This document shows, one piece after another, positions 35,632-44,209 of a stretch of 64,000 nucleotides of DNA (the stretch's first letter is position 1; the number at the start of each line of letters is the position of its first letter). The stretch covers positions 391,107 through 455,106 of the forward strand of contig JAHDWB010000002.1 of the NCBI GenBank assembly GCA_023382595.1, in the 5' to 3' direction. This stretch comes from Anaerolineales bacterium. Lineage in GTDB: Bacteria > Chloroflexota > Anaerolineae > Anaerolineales > Villigracilaceae. The translations under genes and the position numbers were made by a program. The notes under the pieces were generated by a model. That model was not told the origin of the DNA and did not search any database. It saw only the letters and a program-made list of their open reading frames with translations.

Positions 35632-36090
35632 ATGTCGGAGCAAAACCCACAACTGGATCATCAACTTGATTTCTATCAGCAAATGCGAGATAGTATTCGA
35701 ACTTGGATCAAAGGTAAAGGTGTTAATTACAAATTTGCAGAGTATCTCTTGGCTGCGCCTGACTTGTTCCATTTGCTTTGTAAACTGGCTGTTGATAAAG
35801 AAGTTCCTGTTAGCGAAAAAGCAAAACTTGCAGGAGCGATTGTCTATTTTATTTCACCTGTTGATTTTCTACCTGAATCTCTCACTGGCCCTCTTGGGTA
35901 TATTGATGATGTTGCAGTGGCTGCTTTGGTCTTAAACAGTCTTATTAATAAAATCAACCCTGAAATTGTCAGGCGGCATTGGGCAGGAGATAAAGATATT
36001 TTGGAACTTATCCAACAAATTCTTCAAGTCGCTGATGAAATGGTCGGGAGTGGTTTATGGGCAAATATTCGGAAGGGTTTTGGCAAATAA
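35632..36090 (+). CDS. DUF1232 (YkvA-type) protein
   Basis: The 152-residue product contains the DUF1232 core KLAGAIVYFISPVDFLPESLTGPLGYIDDVAVAALVLNSL at about 65-105, an amphipathic, membrane-associated helical hairpin of unknown function. AAAGGAG precedes the ATG at 35632. The gene is AT-rich and single-domain, with family A repeats on both sides. Confidence 0.8.
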   Translation: MSEQNPQLDHQLDFYQQMRDSIRTWIKGKGVNYKFAEYLLAAPDLFHLLCKLAVDKEVPVSEKAKLAGAIVYFISPVDFLPESLTGPLGYIDDVAVAALVLNSLINKINPEIVRRHWAGDKDILELIQQILQVADEMVGSGLWANIRKGFGK

Positions 36091-36109
36091 AGGTTAGAAA
36101 GAATAAGCG

Positions 36110-36328
36110 GCAGGGCAAGTCCCTTTTCTGGTTGGAATTGGTATCCCGTGCAGATTACGCGGGGCGGTTGGGACCAGTCCCTTTTTGTGGCTGGTGCCCC
36201 TCCCGTCCTTCGGACACCCTCCCCAAATACGACATTTCAAGTTGGGCAGGGATGTAGAATGCACAAGTCGTATTTGGAGAGGGAACTCGTATTCCGTGAA
36301 GATCACGCGGGGCGATGTCCGCGAGGTG
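36110..36328 (+). repeat. Composite of family A part-2 copies and a nested palindrome
   Basis: The stretch holds AAGTCCCTTTTCTGG, a part-2 copy (TATCCCGTGCAGATTACGCG), GCGGTTGGGAC, then a nested element (about 36197-36290) with the arms CCAAATACGAC and GTCGTATTTGG flanked by CCCTC and GAGGG. A further part-2 copy ends GTGGTTGGGCAG. About 130 bases (36195-36325) are nearly identical to 39535-39665. No gene is supported between 36091 and 36472. Confidence 0.75.
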
Positions 36329-36472
36329 GTTGGGCAGTCGTGTCACAGAGTAAAGTCAGTTTTTAAGTCGATGCGATCGATGTATACTCTCGATTAACGA
36401 ATTGTAAAGCAAGGTCAATCGATCAGCTTTATTGATTATCAAGTTTGATTGGCGGTTTCAGAAAGGAATGCT

Positions 36473-36748
36473 ATGTTCAAAAGAACCGTGAATTTAGTCG
36501 AGAGTGGCGAGGGCTATTCAGTGGAGGTTCTGGGCCGCACCGGTCTCCGCTATACCGAGGGCGAAAAACGTATGCACATCGATTCCGAAGTATTGAATGC
36601 GAGCGAAATCGCCGTCGTTGAGAGTTCCATCCAAGCATGGGATTCTCCATTTGAAGCAGAAGTTATCGATGACAAGAAGCGTGCTGTTATTCTCGAGAAT
36701 ATCCGGCGTGCTTTTACATTTATGAATGCCATAATGGAACGTTGGTAA
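36473..36748 (+). CDS. Imm74-like immunity-protein family member
   Basis: The 91-residue protein has the pattern LGRTGLRYTEGEKRMHIDSEVL, then SIQAWDSPFEAEVIDDKKRAVILENIRRAF, which from memory matches the Imm74 family of predicted polymorphic-toxin immunity proteins. If so, it would neutralise an unseen contact-dependent toxin; no toxin gene lies beside it. GAAAGGA precedes the ATG at 36473. An orphan immunity gene is a typical integron or accessory cassette cargo. Confidence 0.55.
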   Translation: MFKRTVNLVESGEGYSVEVLGRTGLRYTEGEKRMHIDSEVLNASEIAVVESSIQAWDSPFEAEVIDDKKRAVILENIRRAFTFMNAIMERW

Positions 36749-36837
36749 AGAAAAGACTGGAGCGAGTGTGGTCGCTTGCGGTTGAACTCGATAAAGCAGT
36801 AAGTTTTAGTTCTTGGAAATCCTCCACGCAGGTAACT

Positions 36838-37163
36838 GCCCACCGATGAACAGCAGTGTCAACCCCAAAGGGGCGCTCCGTGCGGCAAGGCGCGCAAAGT
36901 CACCCCGTGAAGATCGCGCGGGGTGATGTCCGCAAGCGGTTGGGGCAAGTCCCTTTTTGTGGCTGGCGTTGGCATCCCGTGGAGATCACGCGGGGCGATG
37001 TCCGCAAGGCGGTTGGGACCAATCCCTTTTCTGGCTGGAATTGGCATCCCGTGCAGATTACGCGGGGCGATGTCCGCAAGGCGGTTGGGATAAGTCCCTT
37101 TTTGTGGCTGGAATTGGCATCCCGTGAAGATCACGTGAGACGATGTCCGCGAGGCGGTTGGGA
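36838..37163 (+). repeat. Family A repeat followed by three tandem part-2 units
   Basis: A full copy (36838-36946, GCCCACCG to GCGGTTGGGG) is followed by three further units of about 72 bases, each made of TCCCTTTTTGTGGCTGG or TCCCTTTTCTGGCTGG, GGCATCCCGTG, CACGCGGGGCGATGTCCGC (degenerate in the last) and GGCGGTTGGGA. The first bases TCCC of each tandem unit are complementary to the GGGA at its end. No gene lies in 36749-37250. Confidence 0.85.
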
Positions 37164-37250
37164 GTTTCTTTGCAAATACCTTATCATTAAAAATCTAAAC
37201 CAACTGCTCCTTCAAGCTTTTTCTTTATAGATATAAACAAGGAGAAAAAA

Positions 37251-37655
37251 ATGCTTACCGATGACGAAAAAGAAATACTCAGATTAGCCAAACTTCTTTG
37301 TACAGCATCAGAAACTGGAGATAAAGAAACGTTGGAAAAAATCATCTCCGACACGTATGTTTGTACTGGATCAGGCGGATTATGGGATAACTACGGTAAA
37401 TTCGGAGACAAAAATGGTGCGGTTAAAAAATGGGGAACACCCCCTCCTCCAGGAATTACAGGTTCAACTACGATCAGCAATGAGCACGTCTTTGTGCTTG
37501 ATCAAACCGGCATAGCATCCTACTTGATTGTAGACAAATGGGTGGACAATGCAGGAGAACACGAATTTCAATCATGGGTTACAGATATATGGATAAAACA
37601 AGATGGAAATTGGTATCTACTTGCTACCCATGAAACCATTTTTTCAGAGAGTTAA
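37251..37655 (+). CDS. NTF2-like (SnoaL/DUF4440-type) small protein
   Basis: The 134-residue product has the length and strand pattern of the NTF2 cone fold: an N-terminal helix pair (DEKEILRLAKLLCTASETGDKETLEKIISDTYVCTG), then FVLDQTGIASYLIVDKWVDNAGEHEFQSWVTDIWIKQDGNWYLLATHETI. The last block is typical of DUF4440. The fold serves many enzymes and binding proteins, so the activity is unknown. It is AT-rich, has an AAGGAG site, and is flanked by repeats. Confidence 0.7.
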   Translation: MLTDDEKEILRLAKLLCTASETGDKETLEKIISDTYVCTGSGGLWDNYGKFGDKNGAVKKWGTPPPPGITGSTTISNEHVFVLDQTGIASYLIVDKWVDNAGEHEFQSWVTDIWIKQDGNWYLLATHETIFSES

Positions 37656-37680
37656 TTTTCTAATCAATGAAACACCAAAT

Positions 37681-37782
37681 ACAGCGTCCCAAAGAGCACC
37701 GGGGTAATGCGCCTCGTCCGTGCGGCAAGGCGCAGGCATCTCGTGAAGATCGCGCGGGGCGATGTCCGCGAGGTGGTTGGGA
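37681..37782 (+). repeat. Family A repeat, degenerate part 1 and good part 2
   Basis: Part 1 is only recognisable (ACAGCGTCCCAAAGAGCACC), but GTGCGGCAAGGCGCAGGCAT, CTCGTGAAGATCGCGCGGGG, CGATGTCCGCGAGGTGG and TTGGGA are close to consensus. It separates the NTF2-like gene from the convergent VOC gene. Confidence 0.75.
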
Positions 37783-37910
37783 AGCCAAACTTTTACAACT
37801 GTAAATGATAATAGCCTAAAAGGGGTGTTAGAATTAGCAAGCATACTGATAGAGCGCCAAGAAGTTCTGGTGCTCTATTAAAATCTTCTGTTATTTATCC
37901 AGTTAAATTA

Positions 37911-38396
37911 TTATTTGCCTTTGTAGGCTTTTTCGAGTTCGCTTATATTCAGTTTATCCATACGAAGCATAGCAGCGCTAACCCGATCAGCCTTAGCTGT
38001 GTCTGGATCACGCATCATGATGTCCAAGCTTTCCGGCATAATCTGCCACGTTAAGCCATACTTATCTTTAAGCCATCCGCAAGAAATTATTTCGCCGCCT
38101 TCAGACAGCACTTCCCAAAGCCTATCAATCTCTTCCTGAGTTTTGCAGTTTACCGCTATTGAGATAGCCTCACTAAAAGTATACATCGGACCACCATTTA
38201 GCGCAGTAAAGTTTTGGCCATTCAGTTCAAAGTCTATTGATGATAGATCACCAGGTTTATTTCCGGCTGCTTTTGCCACCGACTCTGTGAGATATGATGT
38301 GTTTATTATTTTTGCATCTTCAAACAGCGACACATACAAATCTACCGCTTCTTTTGCCTGGTCGTTAAACCAAAGAAAAGTCACTATTTTTCTCAT
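37911..38396 (-). CDS. VOC-family protein, PhnB-like
   Basis: This 161-residue vicinal-oxygen-chelate protein has the blocks MRKIVTFLWFNDQAKEAVDLYVSLF, FTALNGGPMYTFSEAISIAV and KDKYGLTWQIMPESL. The usual metal histidine of glyoxalases is replaced (FNGGP region), as in other PhnB/3-demethylubiquinone-methyltransferase-like members. The reaction is unknown. It is the only minus-strand gene in the two accessory stretches. The ribosome site is AAAGGAA upstream of 38396. Confidence 0.85.
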   Translation of the reverse strand: MRKIVTFLWFNDQAKEAVDLYVSLFEDAKIINTSYLTESVAKAAGNKPGDLSSIDFELNGQNFTALNGGPMYTFSEAISIAVNCKTQEEIDRLWEVLSEGGEIISCGWLKDKYGLTWQIMPESLDIMMRDPDTAKADRVSAAMLRMDKLNISELEKAYKGK

Positions 38397-38518
38397 ATGA
38401 ATATTCCTTTCTTATTAGTAAGAGTATCTTTTATAATAGAACGTTTATTCTGCTTTGTCAAGAGACACTTCTTAAAAGCACATAAAACTCTGCAATGCGA
38501 GGAATGGGCTCCCCGGTC

Positions 38519-38575
38519 AGCCCTTGGACAAGGAAAGCTCTCAAAAAAAACGGTTTTTCGACAGTCTTGTTGGGC
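38519..38575 (+). repeat. Structured repeat, family B, copy 2
   Basis: The element begins AGCCCTTGGACAAGGAAAGC and ends ACAGTCTTGTTGGGC, with the central A-run/T-run hairpin around CGG. It differs from copy 1 (25168-25223) at only a few positions and one inserted base. It directly precedes the DinB gene. Confidence 0.8.
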
Positions 38576-38608
38576 TGCTTTCTTTGGTGATACGAAAGGA
38601 AAGGTCGT

Positions 38609-39109
38609 TTGACAAATAAATACCTTCCCACTGATCAGATCCTGGCTATGCTGAAAGAAACTTCGCCGCGCTTGGCGGATCTTACATCCAGCCTTGCACC
38701 AGTGCAATTGCATACAGCTCCCGGCGCAGGGAAATGGTCCGTCAACGATGTGCTTGCCCACTTGCGCGCGTGTGCCGATGTCTGGGGTGGTTACTATATC
38801 ATGACAATCATCGCTCAAGATAATCCAACGATTAAGGCTAGAAACCCGCGCACCTGGATCAAGAATACCGACTATCGCGAACAGGATTTTCCGTCCTCAC
38901 TGCGCGCCTTTACAAAGCAGCGTAAGGAACTCTTAGCAGTATTGGAATCTTTGTCACCAAAAGACTGGGCACGTACGAATACGCTCATCGGAGCGGGAAA
39001 GCCCCTCCAACAAACCTTGTTATCGCATGCCGATGGACTGGCGCGTCATGAACGCGCCCACCTTAAACAGATCGAACTCACCCTCAATATGCTGAAAGGC
39101 GGCTCATAG
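38609..39109 (+). CDS. DinB-family protein
   Basis: This 166-residue four-helix DinB/YfiT-like protein has metal-ligand histidines visible at NDVLAHLRACADVW and near HADGLARHERAHLKQI. Family members are often thiol-dependent S-transferases or of unknown function. The start is TTG at 38609 preceded by AAAGGAAAGG. It lies between a family B repeat and a truncated family A repeat. A second DinB protein is encoded at 47798. Confidence 0.82.
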   Translation: MTNKYLPTDQILAMLKETSPRLADLTSSLAPVQLHTAPGAGKWSVNDVLAHLRACADVWGGYYIMTIIAQDNPTIKARNPRTWIKNTDYREQDFPSSLRAFTKQRKELLAVLESLSPKDWARTNTLIGAGKPLQQTLLSHADGLARHERAHLKQIELTLNMLKGGS

Positions 39110-39131
39110 AAGTTTCGTGAAAGGCAAAAAC

Positions 39132-39196
39132 TGCCTACCGATGAACAGCAGTGTCAACCCCAAAGGGGTGTTCCGTGCGGCAAGGCGTGTGGGGCT
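39132..39196 (+). repeat. Family A repeat, truncated (part 1)
   Basis: It begins GCCTACCGATGAACAGCAG, continues through CCCCAAAGGGGTG and GTGCGGCAAGGCG, then loses similarity before part 2. It lies between the DinB gene and the small glycine-zipper gene. Confidence 0.78.
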
Positions 39197-39252
39197 GCGA
39201 AAAGCAATGTAAAAACAGGATGGGCTGCCACGGTCAATACAAGGAGAGAGTT

Positions 39253-39432
39253 ATGACAAACAACGATGAAAATAACGATAAAGGTACAAATGGAACAGGC
39301 GCATGGATAGGCGTCGGATTAGCGCTTGGTGTCGCGATCGGTGCTGCATTGGACAATATCGGTCTCGGCTTAGTGTTGGGAGTAGTGGCAGGCGCAGTCA
39401 TTGGAGCAGCGCGAACCCGCAAAGAGGAATGA
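39253..39432 (+). CDS. Small glycine-zipper membrane protein
   Basis: The 59-residue product has a hydrophilic start (TNNDENNDKGTNGTG) and one long Gly/Ala-rich hydrophobic segment (GVGLALGVAIGAALDNIGLGLVLGVVAGAVIGAA in two halves), with GxxxG spacing typical of helix packing or of small membrane-active peptides. AAGGAGAG precedes the ATG at 39253; the longer frame upstream runs through a repeat. It could be a toxin-like peptide or a structural membrane protein; neither is shown. Confidence 0.6.
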   Translation: MTNNDENNDKGTNGTGAWIGVGLALGVAIGAALDNIGLGLVLGVVAGAVIGAARTRKEE

Positions 39433-39467
39433 GAATATTGATCTTGTGATGTAAAATCATAAGATGA

Positions 39468-39666
39468 GACGGGTGTCTTGTGAGATTAAGCAGGGCGATG
39501 TCCGCGAGGCGGTTGGACAAGTCCCTTTTCTGGCTGGTGCCCCTCCCGTCCTTCGGACACCCTCCCCAAATACGACATTTCAAGTTGGGCAGGGATGCAG
39601 AATGCACAAGTCGTATTTGGAGAGGGAACTCATATTCCGTGAAGATCACGCGGGACGATGTCCGCA
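39468..39666 (+). repeat. Composite repeat, second copy of the 36.1-36.3 kb element
   Basis: It contains a part-2 fragment (CAGGGCGATGTCCGCGAGGC, GGTTGGAC), AAGTCCCTTTTCTGGCTGG, the nested CCAAATACGAC/GTCGTATTTGG palindrome and another part-2 fragment (CGTGAAGATCACGCGGG, ACGATGTCCGC). Bases 39535-39665 are almost identical to 36195-36325, pointing to duplication or a mobile miniature element. Confidence 0.78.
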
Positions 39667-39702
39667 TCGTGTTTGTGCATGGTTCCACATTCAAGGATAA
39701 AA

Positions 39703-40134
39703 ATGACTGTAGAAATCGTTCAACTTGATCAAAGCAATATGGATGTTCTCAATAATTACGATGAGGACATATATGACGAGAAAATTATCCCGCACAGGCT
39801 TGCCGCGGTGCTGGGTGAACAGAATCATATTATCCTCGTGGCGATCCTCGATGGCGTTGTTATTGGTCAAGTTTTGGCGGTCATCCACAGGCATCCCGAC
39901 AAACCGACAGAATTATATATTGATGACCTGGCGGTCTCCGAAAGATTTCAGCGGCGCGGAATCGCAACTCGCTTGCTTGAAGAATTGTTTTCGATAGGCG
40001 TCAAAAGGGGATGTGAAGAAGTCTGGGTAGCCACCGAACCTGACAATGAGCCTGCAAAAAAATTCTATGGTTCTTTGGACCTTTCCATGCGGGATGTTGT
40101 TGTTTTTGAAGGCAATCTACCGAACATTGCATAA
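39703..40134 (+). CDS. GNAT-family acetyltransferase, AAC(3)-I-like layout
   Basis: The 143-residue acetyltransferase shows ELYIDDLAVSERFQRRGIATRLLEELF, combining strand 4 with the acetyl-CoA pyrophosphate loop RRGIAT, then EVWVATEPDNEPAKKFYGSL. The layout and the YIDDLAVS block resemble the AAC(3)-I aminoglycoside acetyltransferases, but the family is broad and no resistance is implied. The ATG at 39703 is preceded by AAGGA. It lies between two repeats. Confidence 0.75.
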   Translation: MTVEIVQLDQSNMDVLNNYDEDIYDEKIIPHRLAAVLGEQNHIILVAILDGVVIGQVLAVIHRHPDKPTELYIDDLAVSERFQRRGIATRLLEELFSIGVKRGCEEVWVATEPDNEPAKKFYGSLDLSMRDVVVFEGNLPNIA

Positions 40135-40200
40135 CAAGTATATGAGCAGCATTCTTGTTATTGCAAAATAAAATTGTCAATGCGTTGCATTTCAAGTGTT

Positions 40201-40253
40201 TGGCATCCCGTGAAGATCACACGGGATGATGTCCACAAGGTTTTGGGCAATCC
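40201..40253 (+). repeat. Family A part-2 copy, divergent
   Basis: TTGGCATCCCGTGAAGATCA, CACGGGATGATGTCCACAAG and GTTTTGGGC are a recognisable but diverged part 2. The hairpin arms CCCGTG and CACGGG are perfect here. It lies between the GNAT gene and the membrane protein gene at 40335. Confidence 0.7.
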
Positions 40254-40334
40254 CGTGCAAAAGTTTAAAACTTTCCTTTATAATTAAAGACGATTATTTC
40301 CGCATCCATTTTATAAATAAAAAGGAACATTGAG

Positions 40335-40883
40335 ATGAATTTAGACGAACTGCGCTTGAACAGCGCCGTCCAGCAGAAAAAGGGGCTGCACTTTATCCTG
40401 GCTTCGGTCTTTATTTGGACCGCCGTCTTGATTGTCCACCTGACTGCATTACCCATATTGATGAAAAACCTGCTGACATTCTGTCTTACAGCCCCGCTTG
40501 TGCCGCTGGCATACCTGATTTCAAAAATAATAAAGGTCGATTTCACAAACAAGGGCAATCCGCTGACCAATCTGGGTGTGCTGTTCTCGATCAACCAAAT
40601 GCTGTATTTACTGATCGCAATGTGGATCTACAACGCAGTTCCGGATAAAATGGTCATGGTGTTAGCGATGATATTTGGAGCCCACCTGCTCCCCTATGGC
40701 TGGCTGTATCAATCCAAAAGTTATATGGTCTTGTCGGGTGTCATTCCAATTGCCGCATTGATCGTGGGACTTAACTTCCCACCGTACATCGTTGCGGGTT
40801 TTATGATCGCAGTTGAGATCGTTTTCAGCCTGCTTTTAAGCATGGAGGTCAGGAAATTACCTGCCGCCACAATAAGCAGCTAA
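40335..40883 (+). CDS. Six-helix membrane protein (DUF7010-like)
   Basis: The 182-residue protein has an N-terminal amphipathic start (MNLDELRLNSAVQQKKGLHFILAS) and hydrophobic segments at about 22-42, 46-64, 80-100, 108-122, 130-148 and 150-170. From memory it resembles the DUF7010 family of unknown function. AAAAGGAAC is the ribosome site. It is the last gene of the second accessory stretch and is closed by a strong terminator. Confidence 0.6.
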   Translation: MNLDELRLNSAVQQKKGLHFILASVFIWTAVLIVHLTALPILMKNLLTFCLTAPLVPLAYLISKIIKVDFTNKGNPLTNLGVLFSINQMLYLLIAMWIYNAVPDKMVMVLAMIFGAHLLPYGWLYQSKSYMVLSGVIPIAALIVGLNFPPYIVAGFMIAVEIVFSLLLSMEVRKLPAATISS

Positions 40884-40909
40884 CACGAGAACCATAATGT
40901 GAGTAACAG

Positions 40910-40944
40910 AAGACCTCCGAAGTCTTATTGACTTCGGAGGTCTT
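40910..40944. terminator. Bidirectional terminator
   Basis: A perfect 15-bp stem (AAGACCTCCGAAGTC at 40910-40924 with 40930-40944) around TTATT, between the convergent membrane protein and aldolase genes. Confidence 0.85.
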
Positions 40945-40950
40945 TGCTTG

Positions 40951-42015
<1,065 letters not shown>

Positions 42016-42117
42016 GTTTTACTCCTGAAAGATGTTTGTAGTAGGCAGCCTGCCACGAAAGGCGATTGCCTCTTTTTATTAGGTACAAATAGATGGGCAA
42101 AGCAGGAAGTTCGTTTC

Positions 42118-42147
42118 TTGATTATAACTGGAAATAAACGATATAAT
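42118..42147 (+). promoter_or_regulatory. Promoter of the 42205 gene
   Basis: TTGATT (42118-42123) and TATAAT (42142-42147) are 18 bases apart. The leader would be about 50 bases and carries AGGAGG at 42194-42199 before the ATG. Confidence 0.65.
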
Positions 42148-42204
42148 TGAGGGTACGCAGAAACAATTCGGACAATTGCACGTATATAACGGCAGGAGGC
42201 TCCT

Positions 42205-42729
42205 ATGAGTGATTTTTTTGAAAAAGTTAGCAGTCAGATCGACCCGTTCAAGAAACTGGCATCGTACATCCCCGGTTTCAGCGGCTATGTTGAGCGGCAG
42301 AACCGCCGCGATGCAGACAAGATCTTGCGTGAGACCGTGGCGCGCCGTTTCAGCGAACACTGGACGCGCTCTTCCAACCTGCAGGTGGAACTTGTCAGCA
42401 ACGGCATGATCCAGTACGTGGACGACCTGGAGAAAGCCAATCTCGCCCTGCGCACGTTCATCGACAAGATCAGCACCGCCGCGCGCGGTTATTCCGGTCT
42501 GTTCGATGCGGTCAAGATCAACGAGAAGGAACTCGAAGCGATCTATCAATTCGATCTTGCCTTCTTCGAGCTCGGCGACCAGGTCGAAGGCGCATTGAAC
42601 AATCTCGAAGCCAGCCTTGGCGATGAAGAGGCTCTGCCTGCCGCCATCCGTAACCTGACCAGCCTTGCACGCCTTGCCGTGGAAACTTTCGAGCGCCGCT
42701 CCGAAGTGGTCACCGGCAGCGGTCAGTAA
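42205..42729 (+). CDS. Helical soluble protein of unknown function
   Basis: This 174-residue, strongly helical, acidic protein has no transmembrane segment. The N-terminal FEKVSSQIDPFKKLASYIPGFSGYVERQNRRDADK is followed by long heptad-like helices (LVSNGMIQYVDDLEKANLALRTFIDKI), suggesting a bundle or coiled coil. No family is recognised. It has a consensus promoter and ribosome site and stands between the aldolase and the second molybdenum hydroxylase genes. Confidence 0.65.
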   Translation: MSDFFEKVSSQIDPFKKLASYIPGFSGYVERQNRRDADKILRETVARRFSEHWTRSSNLQVELVSNGMIQYVDDLEKANLALRTFIDKISTAARGYSGLFDAVKINEKELEAIYQFDLAFFELGDQVEGALNNLEASLGDEEALPAAIRNLTSLARLAVETFERRSEVVTGSGQ

Positions 42730-42805
42730 TTCAACCAATGCCATCGCGGGGGCAAAGCCATTTTCAGAATGAGCCCGCCCTCGCGATGGCAAACCCCAAA
42801 ATCCC

Positions 42806-44197
42806 ATGTGGCACGAATATATCAATGCAACATCCACCGATGAGGTCATTCAGATCCTCGCCGAAAAACGGGAACGCGCCCGCGTTGTCGCCGGCGGCAC
42901 CGACCTGATCCTCGAACTCGAGCGCGGCGCCCGCAAGGGCATCGAAACCCTGATCGACGTCACGCGCATCCCCCAACTCAATCAGATCACAATCGACGAA
43001 GACGACGTCATCCATCTTGGCGCGCTGGTCACCCACAACGACTGCGCCGCCTCGAAACTCATCCGCAAACGCGCCTATCCGCTGGCGCGCGCGGCATGGG
43101 AGGTCGGCGCGCCGCAGATCCGCAACCGCGGCACCATCGCCGGCAATCTCATCACCGCCTCGCCCGCCAACGACACCATCACCCCGCTGATGGCGCTCGG
43201 CGCAAAAGTGACCCTGCTCTCTGCGCGCGGCGAACGCGTCGTCCCGCTCAAAAAATTCTACACCGGCGTGCGCAAGACCGTGATGGAAGCCGACGAAATG
43301 CTGGTGGACATCTCCTTCCCCGCCCTGACGAAACACCAGCGCGGGACGTTCATCAAACTGGCATTGCGGCGCGCACAGGCGATCTCCGTGGCCAATGCCG
43401 CGCTCATCCTGGACCTGAGATCTGATACCATCAGATCCGCCTCCATCACGCTGGGGTCGGTGACTCCCATCATCGCGCATGCGACCAAAGCCGAGAAATT
43501 CCTGGCTGGCAAAAAGCTCAACGACAAGAACATCGCCGAAGCTGCCGAGCTGGCTGTCAAATCCGCCACCCCCATCGACGATGTGCGCGGCTCCGCCAGT
43601 TACCGCCGCGAGATGGTGCGCGTCACCGTCAAACGCGGGCTGACCGCCCTGCGCGATGAGACCGAGCAAAAGGGCATGCCGAAGAAGCCTGTTCTGCTCC
43701 GCACAAATTCAGAATTCAAAATTCAAAAATCTGAATTTCCAAAATCCCCGATTGAAACTACGATAAACGGAAAGAAATATTCCTTCACCAGCGGACACAG
43801 CAAAACGCTCCTGCGCCTGCTGCGCGAAGAAGGCATGTTGACCGGCACCAAGGAAGGCTGCGCCGAAGGGGAATGCGGCGCCTGCACCGTCTTCCTCGAT
43901 GGGCAGGCTGTCATGTCCTGCCTTGTGCCTGCGCCGCGCGCGCACGGCGCAGAGATCACCACCATCGAAGGGTTGGCGGATGACAGCCGCCTCCACCCCG
44001 TACAGGAAGCCTTCGTCGAGCACGGAGCCGTCCAATGCGGATACTGCACGCCCGGCTTCATCATGTCCGGCGCGAAACTGCTGGAGGAGAAGCCCAGCCC
44101 CACGCGGAACGAGATCGAGCAAGCCATCACCGGCAATTTATGCCGCTGTACCGGTTATTACAAGATCGTCAAAGCGCTGGAAGACGCCGCCAATTAA
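42806..44197 (+). CDS. Molybdenum hydroxylase FAD-FeS fused subunit
   Basis: This 463-residue fusion has a CoxM-type FAD domain (about 1-290; VVAGGTDLILELERG and APQIRNRGTIAGNLITASPANDT) and a CoxS-type iron-sulfur domain (about 313-463). All eight cysteines are present: GCAEGECGACTVFLDG...SCL and QCGYCTP...LCRCTGY. The join (about residues 300-315) is a short AT-rich in-frame segment with inverted AATTCAGAATTC-like sequence. It would shuttle electrons from the molybdenum subunit at 44639 through two [2Fe-2S] clusters to FAD. FAD-first order is unusual for this family. Confidence 0.92.
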   Translation: MWHEYINATSTDEVIQILAEKRERARVVAGGTDLILELERGARKGIETLIDVTRIPQLNQITIDEDDVIHLGALVTHNDCAASKLIRKRAYPLARAAWEVGAPQIRNRGTIAGNLITASPANDTITPLMALGAKVTLLSARGERVVPLKKFYTGVRKTVMEADEMLVDISFPALTKHQRGTFIKLALRRAQAISVANAALILDLRSDTIRSASITLGSVTPIIAHATKAEKFLAGKKLNDKNIAEAAELAVKSATPIDDVRGSASYRREMVRVTVKRGLTALRDETEQKGMPKKPVLLRTNSEFKIQKSEFPKSPIETTINGKKYSFTSGHSKTLLRLLREEGMLTGTKEGCAEGECGACTVFLDGQAVMSCLVPAPRAHGAEITTIEGLADDSRLHPVQEAFVEHGAVQCGYCTPGFIMSGAKLLEEKPSPTRNEIEQAITGNLCRCTGYYKIVKALEDAAN

Positions 44198-44209
44198 AAA
44201 GAGGCTTTT

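Noticed and set aside
36838..37163. CRISPR-like tandem repeat
   Set aside because: Whole 72-base units are nearly identical, including the parts that would be spacers.
39703..40134. Aminoglycoside resistance gene
   Set aside because: Only general GNAT features and a loose similarity to AAC(3)-I are seen; that does not support a resistance call.
24198..40900. Prophage or conjugative element
   Set aside because: No integrase, terminase, capsid, relaxase or mating-pair genes were found among the accessory genes.
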